Below the pieces are notes generated by a model that searched no databases, had not been told where the DNA came from, and was given only the letters and a program-made list of their open reading frames with translations. Shown in pieces: positions 56,201-64,000 of a stretch of DNA of 64,000 nt (the stretch's first letter is position 1; each line of letters starts with the position of its first letter). This DNA is from Trebouxia sp. TZW2008 (lineage: Eukaryota > Chlorophyta > Trebouxiophyceae > Trebouxiales > Trebouxiaceae), in contig BDIU01000062.1 of the NCBI GenBank assembly GCA_002118135.1, positions 124,001-188,000 of the forward strand, written 5' to 3'. The position numbers and the translations under genes are program-made.

Positions 56201-59200
56201 ACCTGATGAAACATGAATCTGGCACGCTGTAGCAGACATGGCATCCTTGCAAGACTTGTGGCCCTACATGTCCAAAAGTTGTCAATTGAAGCTTGAGGCC
56301 ATGACAGCTGGGATGGGCCATCAGTCGTGGAGCCGATTCAAGCCAATGCAAGTCTTTGAAACCTGCAGGTGTGCAGGCCAGTGTTGGAGTTGGCAACATA
56401 GAGGTCAGGGACATGGTCAATCCTCTGCTGTGATGCTGTGAAGGGGCACTACCTGGAGCCGCAAGCACATGTGAGCTCAGTGGTCCGTAAAAGGAGAGCC
56501 TTGAGTCTTGCTGTGACTGATCAAAATGTGCTTGCTGGTGCGCAGGCCTGTGGTGGTGCTAGCAGACAGGGAGAAGGAGGAAATGGACGAGGAGCTGCGC
56601 CATTCCCTCAAGGGCTACCACATTGAGTGGCACACACGCAGTGGAGCACCTCACTGCAGCAGCGACCTGGAGCGTGTTGCTGCTGGTCAAGCTAAGAATA
56701 TCATCTTGCTGGACAGTGACGTCGAGGTAAGACATTTGTTCAGCCTTCTGAGCAGGTCGTAGAGGTAGAACTTGGGGTAGAGACTGCCTGTACAGCGCAC
56801 TGTCAAATGCGCTGAATGGCCGTGATGAGAAGCAGGTGTGGGTGTCCAACAGATGCATCTCTAGACCAATGCCAGGGACATGAATCAGATATTCTTGATG
56901 GTGCTATTTGTTGAAAGCAGCAACTGCGCCTTTCTGTAGAATGCTGTTGCACGCGCCCTACAAGGTCTATAGCAAACAGTCTTACGAATTGTGTCAGCTG
57001 CGATGCAGGACATTGGTCAGAAGCAGGTGGCGTCAGTGCTGGGCATCCAGTCTGCCCGTTCCAACACCGCTCCTCGCCCATTCCTGAAGCTCAAGCCCCA
57101 GCACATAGCTGTTCAGGTCATTTTGCCACAACTCTCCTCCCCTATGCAAGTTTCTTTCTGCTTGAGGTATAATACAATGATAACCGTCATGTTGATGCAA
57201 GTTTGCTTCTGCTTGAGGTCGAGACTCCACTTTTTGGTCTCAAAACTCTAAAGTCAGTTGTGGTTCAAGCTGCTGAGCTGAACGCCTCTGCCACTGCATT
57301 GCTAGCATATGCAGTCACAAAGTTGTCAAAGTTTATCATCCTTCAAGGCCATGGTATGCTGAGCTGCTGGTGGCTGCAGGCCCTGGCAGCTGCTGGGCAC
57401 CAGCAGATTCTGGATGCTGCCATGAACATAATTGCTGCCGTACTTTGAATGAGCTGTTTGCGCACAATCAGGTCACAAACTCAGCTTCTCTACTTGAATT
57501 GTATGAAACAAAATGCTACACTGTGCTCAGCTGTCGCTGGCTGCAGATCCCAGCAGCTGCTCGGGACCAGGAGATTGTGAATGCTGCCAAGAACATCATG
57601 TTCACCAGCGCCCAGAAGCTGCAGCTGACTGAGCTCAGTGGCCGCAAGGACATGAGTCTGCTGCTAGCCCAAAGTGCTGTTCAGGTCCGCCACTGACAAT
57701 CAGACTTGCCACCATCTCACAATGCAGCTGCAAGTCAATGTATACTGTTCAAAGTACAGACTGAGCTGAGGGATTGCAGAGATATCAGTGTTCTGCTGGT
57801 ACAAAGTGCTATTTGAGTCTGTGACTAGTGCTGAGACTTGCTCTCATTTGGCCAGAATCACAAACACCTGTCAATGTCTGCTTACAATAGCGTTTGCACT
57901 CTTGTCATGCTTGACCCAAATGGGCATGAGCATGCACATGTGCATGCTATGCGCCGTAGCCGTTTTACAGGGCCCACAAGTCAGGGCCCACAAGTCAGGG
58001 ACTGCCACAAGGTGGCCCTGCATGTGATAGCTTTGTGTGAACTGCTTCACTGCGCAGCAGACCAGCAACAGCGCTGTACGTGTTTTGAACTCATGCACAT
58101 ACACACACGTGCAAGCACACAGAGTCCGGTTGTGTCTATGTAGCAGGGCATGGCCAGTGTGTCTTGCTTCATTGTAGAGCAGACCAGCTCACGTTGCTTT
58201 AGCTGGTCTGTTGCACAAACACTTGTGAGGTGTCAAACTTGTGTTGCATCCATGTATGCACCTGTAGAAACAATCGAAGGTTGGCTGTGTGCCTGCAGCC
58301 GGGCGTGGCCAGTGTGTACTGCTCCATTGTGCAGCAGACCAGCAAGAGCGTGGAGTTCTACTTCAAGCACTTTGGCATCCTTGAGGGCAAGACATACGCA
58401 GAGGCACGGTAAGGCTCTTAGCTGGGTTTGTCTCACAAAGCAAGATCTTGCTTGTTTCAATGCAGAAAGTCTTATTTGAACTTCTTCCAGACATCAAGAT
58501 CTCCTGCCCCGAAATACTACGCCTGACTGATTCTATACAAAAAGTCTCAGCACAACCCCTCTGGATGTGACAGAAGGAACAACCCAAAAAGCTCTTGGCT
58601 GAGAACAAACATGCTTCCTTGCATTGCCATCAAGTCTGATCACTTGTTGCAGTGTGCTTCTGTCTTGTTGTCAGGCTGACAGCTTTCAAGGATGACCACC
58701 CAAGCACTAATCAAAGCTGAGCATGCCAATTTGCCACGCAAGTTCAGCTTTTTGTCGTCAGCTTAGTCGCTCTCTGTCAGGCAATACCGTCTGCCAAAGG
58801 CTCTGAACTGGATCAATACATGCTGCGCATTTGCAAACAAACGTGTTCAGAGAAGCTGGCCTTATTCGGCACTTTGCAGTTAACACAATTTCTGTTCGAC
58901 CAGAGTTTGTGAACAGGATCTGATCAAAGGGTGCACAGGCTTTGTTCTGCTGCAGGCGTATGTTTGAGACGGCTGTGGCACTCGGCATATTCTGCAAAAG
59001 TGAGAACAGAATGACAGTCATTCCCGACAAGGACACAGTCCTGGCACAAGTCTGTGAGCGTGTTTCAAATCATAATGCTCACCTGCTCTGTCTGTGCTGC
59101 AGGCGTATGTTTGAGACAGCTGTGGCAGTGGGTGTGTTCCACAAGAGTGAGAACAGGCTGAATGTCAACCCAACAGACGACACAGTTTTCCAGCCAGGAG

Positions 59201-62200
59201 ACCAAGTTGTGGCGCTTTCAACCACAGGTGCTCCAGCTGTGCTACATCATGAATTTGATAAGCTTCTTACTTTCCAGTACATGTGTCAGGTGTGTGTGAC
59301 ACAAAACACATGCTTGCCGGCAAGGTTCTGCAGCCCTAGTACAAAAGCAGTGAATTACGTGCAAGATATTTTGTACAGAGCCAACCTGAGTTGTCACATT
59401 GTTGCATAGGCATACTTTGCAGCCCAGTCTCTGCTGCATTTTGGTGAGTAGTGCTGTGCCTTCCTGTGTCATGTAGAGACAGGCACAGAAGCTTTGTGAG
59501 CACGGTCTAAGTGTTTCAATGCTTGAAACTGGACATGCCAAAAGGCTGCAGCGCCCTGCCTTGGTCATCGCTGGTCAAGAAACCAGTGATCTGGGCAATC
59601 AAACACTTGGCAACAAGCAGAGTGCAATCATTTTCAATTGGACAGGACAGGGCTCAGGGGCCATGCTGGTGTGTCCCACCAACCTGGTGCTGTGATTTTG
59701 TCGAGTTGGGATTTCCTGATATCATAAACGGCACTGCTTGACTCGTTGTTTGCATTGTGCAGGCAGTTTCTTCCCAGTGGAGCAGGCGCCAGAGGAGCCC
59801 GCCCAGGGCTTCTACAAGGATGAGGTGGACAGGGCACCTACAGACAGCCCCATTGAGCACAAGCCCCTGGACCAGACCAAGGACCCCATTCGCAGTCGCC
59901 CTAAGAACCTGGTGGTGGTGTTGAGGGAGGACAATGTTGGTGACCTGGCTAACAGCCTGCAGATGTTTGCACCCAGAGGGAGCGTAGTGACTGTCATCAG
60001 CAAAGAGAAGCCTGAGGTATGGGACATGATGAATGCAGTGACCACGAATGCTGATCTTGACGTTGAGAATCTCAGGCTTCCATGAGATCCCGAAGCTGTC
60101 TGTCCTGATGAGCATGCATACTGTCCAGCCTGCAAAGGTTTGGAAACATTGTGACAGTCAGCAAAGACAAGCTAAACAGAAGGTAACCAACTGCGAGTGT
60201 TGCATGTTACATCACCGTTGGCCTGCAAAGATTTGTGTTCAGGGACAGCATTGTGACTGCGACCAGCAAAGAGAACCCTGAGGTAGGGGACATGACTCCT
60301 GGTGTGTCTTGTGAGGAGCAAGCAGCGCTGTCAGGGGCTGTAAGCCTGACTTTTGGGCGTATTTTGGCGCATAAACTAGTAGTACAAGAGCACAGTCCGC
60401 TTTGCTGCATGGGTTTGTGATGCAATGGATCAATGAGGCTATGAGTCCGCAAACACATCACCACATCAACTGTGAAGACGCTACTGAACAAGTAAAATGT
60501 CGGTTGGCAAGATGAGTCAACTGAAGGCTGAGTGCATGCATGCATGCAAGTGTGGTTGGTTGGGGCCAATTACCAGCATTTGAGTGCATGCTTGTATGGC
60601 TGGAAGGGTGGTTTAGTAATTGTGTATGACTTGCACGTATGGCTAGAAGGGCGGTTTGGTAGAGGTTTACAACTTGCATGACCTGCACAGCCTGTGGGCG
60701 TGCTCTTTGGTGCAGGACCGACCAAGTGGTGAGTGCCTGCTGTTTGGCTGCCACTTCCAGCACCTAGACACACCATTCATGAACGGGCATGAATGACCCT
60801 TTGCAAATGAATGAATGCATGCATTCAAACTTCGTTTTTTATGCAGGACTGGCCAACTGTCGAGGGGCTGCTGCCTGGCTGCCACTTCAAGCACCTGGAG
60901 ACGCCATGCGTGCATGCCTGAATGAGCAAGAATGAACCTGTGCACATGCGTGCATGCATGCAGTCCACGACGCTATAAGCAAAGTTGTGCTTTTTTTGGT
61001 GTATTTAGACGTCATAGAACGACTCTCTTGACATCGTCTGTATGACCGCCGTCGTTGGGTCCTCAGGACAGTAAACTTGTTTGAATGAATGACTTGTCTT
61101 GTGCAGGACTGGCCAACTGGGGAGGGGCTGCCGCCGAGCTGCCGCCTCAAGCACTTGGAGGAAGATGGCATGAAAGCATCCATCCATTCATTCATTCAAT
61201 CGTTCATTCATGCGTTCAATCATTCTTTCTTTTCATTCATTCACTCATGCAGGCATGGACAAAATGCATGGCCTGCATAGCTTGAGACTATGATGCATTG
61301 CTGCAGGATTGGCCAACTGGTGAGGGGCTGCTGCCCAGCTGCCGCTTCAAGCACTTGGAAGGGGATGCCATGGACGGGCAGACGCTGCGCAATGCTGGCA
61401 TTGTCAATGCTGATGCCATCATCCTGGGCAACGCACATGACGCAGATCCCAAAGACGTAAGCTGCTGCACTTCCTGAGTTGTTCACCGGCATGAGTTGCT
61501 TTCTGGCAGCGTCAGGGCTGACTCCATTGCCTGGAGCAATGCACATGACGCAGACCCCAAAGATTTGAGACCCTGCATTCTCTGAAGTTTTCTCTAGCAT
61601 TACCGGTCATGATGCCAACATCCTGGGCAATGCACATGACGCAGACCCCAAAGATTTGAGGCCCTGCATTCTCTGAAGTTTTCTCTTGCATTACCGGTCA
61701 TGATGCCACCATCCTGGGCACTGCACATAACGCAGACGCCAAAGATGTGAAACCCTGCACTCTTCAAGTTGTTTGCTGGCATGGGTTGTTCATCACCTCG
61801 GCGATGTGCATGATGCAGACCCACAAGGTGTGAGGCGCTGCCCATATTGAAATGCTCTCTGGCATACATCATTTTTTGACGTTAACAGTGTTACTGGCAT
61901 GAGTTTGGGAATTGCGCACATTGCAGACCCAAAAGACGTGAGAGGCTGCACTCTTGAAATTGTTCCTCTAGCTGTTTCAGCGCTGACTTCATCTTATTGA
62001 GCAAGGCACATCATGCAGATCCCACACATGTAGGATGCTGCACTGCAGTGAATCACCATACGTAGTATCCAATGCGTAATACGCAGTACGTTGTGAGAGT
62101 ATGGATCACTGAGATGCAGTGCAATTTACAAGATACGCAATACGTTGGCGCCAATACGTAATGCTCAATACGCAAGTACTTGAGAGTATCAATCACTGGA

Positions 62201-63641
62201 GAAGTGGAGAGTATGGTGATGCACTGCTGCACTGTCACTTTCTGCTGCACTGCAATGTGTAATGTTGCTAGCTGTGTGTGTGTGGCTAGGAATGTTGACC
62301 AAAGACAAGGCCGTTGTCATGCACAAGGCTGATCGCAATGATGGTATGTTGCAGGCTGATGCACAGACTTTGGGACTGTTGCTGTTGATACAAGACATCC
62401 TGGTAGGAGCTGAGCGAGACCAGAAGCACCCCTGCCACATTGTCAGCACTGTGCGGAGGCCCCAGACAATCGAGGTGAGACACTTGATGCCTACAACTTC
62501 CTCTGCCTGGCCTACACCCTTTTGCCTGAATCTAGGCTGTTCAACAGCACAGGTGCTGCCTTCATGATGCCTCATGGAGCACAGTCTCTCTGTTCTTGGT
62601 TTGACCTGTCCCACCAGCTTTTCCATGTCTGTATGCCTGTGCAAATGGACTGATGCAGCAGTGGGCAATCATTTGGTATCTATGATCACAAGTGTTTGGC
62701 TACTCAGCTCATCACAATTGCTTCCTTCATCATGTTGGTGGCATACTGATGCATCAGTCTATGTAGCTGTCCCTGTGCCTCACTCGGACTTGTCTACCGG
62801 CTGGTATACAGGTGGCCAATTATTTGGTAGACAGGCTAGGCAAGAAGACCGTGACAGCAGAGCTGCTACAGCCTGATGAGCTGATCAGCGGGATGATCTC
62901 GCAAGTGGCAGCTGAGCCTGAAATGGCTCTGCTGCTCAACCACTTCATCTACAGCACGTCAGGTGCGCTTTGCATACACCTCAGCATGCCTTGAAGGGAG
63001 CGCTTGTAACATGCTTAGTGTGATGCGTCCAACAACAGCTTTGCCTCGCAGTGATCACATCAAAAAGTGCATCAGGTGCATGTTTGTGATGTAGGCCTGC
63101 TGGGCCAATTTGTACAACTGTACTACAAGCTTTGCTTGGATCATCTAAATCAGCATTGCTGCCATCATTAGTGTCAACACTGCTTTGTGTTCCTAGGAAT
63201 TGTCCTGTGGGCATGGCTTGGGCGTGTGTTCAGTTGATGATATCATTTGCTCATTGAAGGCGGCTGATGTGAGCATCAAATGCAGTGCTGACGCGTACAG
63301 CCACAGTTAATCCTGCAGCCGCTGTCAATTGCAGTCATTGCAGCTTCTGTTATGTCTAAACACGCAAGTGTCTTGCTGAAGGACAGGTCTAATCAGTTCA
63401 ACATGCAAGTTGGGGCATGCATTGTTTAGGTCAAGAGATCTACTTGAGGCGGCCTTCAAGGTATCACACTCTGGAAGACAAGCCTGAGACATTTGCTCAG
63501 ATTGGTGAGATGGCTCGCACTAAGAAGGAGACTGCTATTGGATACATTACCACCTCTGGTGTCATGAGGCTGGCTCCAAGACCAAAGGAAAGTCACCAGT
63601 ATGCTTCTGATGACAGGATCATTGTCATTGCTGATGATTGA
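53267..63641 (+). CDS. CASTOR/POLLUX-type ion channel with RCK domains
   Basis: Member of the plant CASTOR/POLLUX (DMI1) family, cation channels of the nuclear envelope or plastid. Exons: 53267-53872, 54300-54579, 55423-55550, 55928-56061, 56546-56726, 57009-57116, 57547-57684, 58299-58408, 59103-59227, 59763-60016, 61307-61456, 62355-62474, 62812-62962, 63430-63641. All phases close, giving 898 residues. Leader 1-90 is Arg/Ser-rich, perhaps a transit peptide. Hydrophobic segments lie near 93-125, 258-280 and 312-330. RCK1 starts GNYPVVATNHTLILNWN and continues PVVVLADREKEEMDEEL and KNIILLDSD; middle blocks are SVYCSIVQQTSKS and DTVFQPGDQVVAL. RCK2: PKNLVVVLREDNVGDLA, ADAIILGNAHDADPKDADAQ, TLGLLLLIQDIL; C-terminus YASDDRIIVIADD. 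The CASTOR-type filter motif ADxGNHA is not seen; the equivalent stretch reads AYGALYKIPGVT. Confidence 0.92.
55040..55375 (+). repeat. Copies of the acceptor edge of channel exon 55423-55550
   Basis: The real edge is acag-gtgtgactgtcattgggg. Copies occur near 55058 (acag-gtgcgagtgtctgtcattg), 55115 (acag-gtgttgctgttgcattg) and 55349 (gcag-gtgcgactgccattgggc). All are same-strand. The MITE at 55149-55326 has inserted between them. Confidence 0.75.
55149..55326 (+). mobile_element. MITE copy A, best preserved, TA target duplication
   Basis: Ends are inverted: left CAGTAAACTCTCTTTGTA, right (reverse complement) CAGTCAAATCTCTTTGTA, each flanked by TA. Length about 174 without the TA. The interior has three cttgatgtaaggaca repeats. 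TA target and CAGT ends fit a Tc1/mariner/pogo-driven element. It lacks coding capacity and lies in a channel-gene intron. Confidence 0.85.
57355..57440 (+). pseudogene. Decayed copy of channel exon 57547-57684, 5' part
   Basis: Reads ALAAAGHQQILDAAMNIIAA after a ctgcag acceptor, matching IPAAARDQEIVNAAKNIM of the real exon. The 3' part of the same exon (TELSGRKDMSLLLAQSAVQ) is copied near 57755-57815 as TELRDCRDISVLLVQSAI followed by a stop. Confidence 0.85.
58030..58290 (+). repeat. Decayed copies of channel exon 58299-58408, 5' part
   Basis: The edge cag-ccgggcgtggccagtgtg ... cattgtgcagcagaccagca recurs near 58142-58195 (gcagggcatggccagtgtgtc ... gtagagcagaccagctc) and near 58045-58078 (ctgcgcagcagaccagcaac). 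Confidence 0.8.
58956..59050 (+). pseudogene. Near-intact second copy of channel exon 59103-59227
   Basis: After a tgctgcag acceptor it reads RMFETAVALGIFCKSENRMT and VIPDKDTVLAQ against RMFETAVAVGVFHKSENRLN and VNPTDDTVFQP in the real exon. It has no stop and stays in frame into the next copy, but lacks the final GDQVVAL block and a clear donor. It may be a relic or a cassette used with a cryptic donor. Confidence 0.75.
60112..60290 (+). repeat. Copies of channel exon 59763-60016, 3' part
   Basis: The coding end (SVVTVISKEKPE before gtatgg) recurs near 60145-60185 (tgtgacagtcagcaaagac) and near 60245-60285 (SIVTATSKENPE before gtaggg). The second keeps an open frame and donor. Confidence 0.8.
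60700..61175 (+). repeat. Three copies of channel exon 61307-61456, 5' half
   Basis: The acceptor and first 20 codons (DWPTGEGLLPSCRFKHLE) recur near 60712-60768 (worn), 60844-60905 (DWPTVEGLLPGCHFKHLE) and 61106-61165 (DWPTGEGLPPSCRLKHLE). Identity rises toward the real exon. Two copies have intact frames. Confidence 0.88.
61000..61095 (+). mobile_element. Retroposon-like 3' tail, copy 2
   Basis: TCGTCTGTATGACCGCCGTC then gttgggtcctcaggacagtaaa, followed by a short (TGAA)n tail. Matches the block at 32761-32806. It is placed between two exon copies of the channel gene. Confidence 0.5.
61178..61250. repeat. (CATT)n-rich microsatellite
   Basis: Imperfect cattcattcaatcgttcatt-type tract directly after the third exon copy. 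Confidence 0.85.
61490..62045 (+). repeat. About six copies of channel exon 61307-61456, 3' half
   Basis: The exon end (VNADAIILGNAHDADPKD before gtaagc) recurs near 61505-61568, 61600-61662, 61690-61755, 61780-61832, 61890-61945 and 61975-62035. Shared words are gcaatgcacatgacgcagac and cccaaagat. The first three are close to each other; the last are worn. With the three 5'-half copies upstream, this exon has about nine extra partial copies. Confidence 0.88.
62060..62180. repeat. Diverged repeat related to 10180-10330
   Basis: Words caatacgttggcgccaatacg, gtatggatcactgagatgcagtgcaa and caatacgcagtacg occur here. Similar words (tggcgccaatacgtgatatgc, atggctcactaaggtgcagtgcaaa) occur at about 10190-10330 in the UBP22-like gene. 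Probably two copies of a short dispersed element, flanked by bits of direct repeat. Confidence 0.55.
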
Positions 63642-64000
63642 GTGGGCGTCAGCAATCTTGGGGGTTTTTGTGGGACTTGGGTACGGAATGAGTGCACAAA
63701 TGGTTTGCTGTCTGCCTGGTGTTGGCGTGTCTTCTGATTGATTTGACTTTCGAGCAGCTTGTGCGATGCAGCATTGGTGTTTTCATTTGCACGATGCTGC
63801 ATGCATCGTCTGCTTCAGTATCCAAAAGCGTGTTGGGGCAGGCATTAGCTCTCATGATTTTGCAGCTTAAAATGTTGCAGGTGACTAGTCTTTGTGTGTT
63901 TGATCCAGAGAGAACCTGTTGTGCTTGTTCTGTGTTACTGATTATACAGCCACAAATCGGAAGGCTGGTGTGCGATCCTGCATGCAGCAGCATCTTCAAA
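63642..64000. other. Downstream region of channel gene
   Basis: 3' UTR and beyond. No TGTAA was seen before the window ends and no further exon was recognised. Confidence 0.4.

Noticed and set aside
1..64000. Arrays of short repeats considered as CRISPR
   Set aside because: Repeats are exon copies, minisatellites or microsatellites in eukaryotic introns, with no uniform repeat-spacer pattern and no cas genes.

Overview
The window is nuclear DNA of a photosynthetic eukaryote, most likely a chlorophyte green alga (trebouxiophyte-like is a guess). Almost every gene is broken into short exons with GT-AG borders. The families present include plant or algal types: an SMP/C2 synaptotagmin, a CASTOR/POLLUX ion channel, a GT14 glycosyltransferase, an EB1 and ribosomal protein eL20. 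Possible TGTAA poly(A) signals, the green-algal type, follow several stop codons. I saw no bacterial operons, tRNA, rRNA or CRISPR. Gene models were built by hand from protein motifs, and every intron was checked for splice dinucleotides and reading phase. Where I give exon lists, the phases close without frameshift except where stated.

Layout. 1-12.4 kb (+): a UBP22/USP22-type ubiquitin protease with a large insert. 13.1-15.3 kb (-): an ITPase/HAM1 nucleotide-cleansing enzyme. 16.1-21.2 kb (-): a phospholipid scramblase of the AIM25 type. It is head-to-head with 21.7-25.6 kb (+), an RNF121-type multi-membrane RING E3. 26.1-28.6 kb (+): a USP12/46-type ubiquitin protease. 29.1-30.9 kb (-): eL20. 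31.9-42.7 kb (-): a synaptotagmin-like tethering protein, head-to-head with 43.5-45.0 kb (+), EB1. 45.5-46.1 kb (-): a 58-residue acidic protein. 47.1-49.5 kb (-): a GT14 glycosyltransferase. 50-53 kb: no firm gene, with a possible relic of pyrroline-5-carboxylate reductase. 53.3-63.6 kb (+): a CASTOR/POLLUX-type channel.

The genes form no single pathway. Three act in ubiquitin signalling (two deubiquitinases and one membrane E3) and three concern membranes or ion traffic (scramblase, SMP/C2 tether, channel). This is probably chance clustering.

The striking feature is not a gene. In nearly every gene the introns carry extra, mostly decayed, same-strand copies of the neighbouring exon together with its splice site. 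They range from a single copy to arrays of four to nine. Some copies lie beyond the stop codon (scramblase), some alternate in an A-B-A-B-A order (synaptotagmin), and one is nearly intact (channel). This suggests introns that grow by repeated local tandem duplication. A small TA-flanked MITE family (four copies) and two retroposon-like 3' tails are also present.
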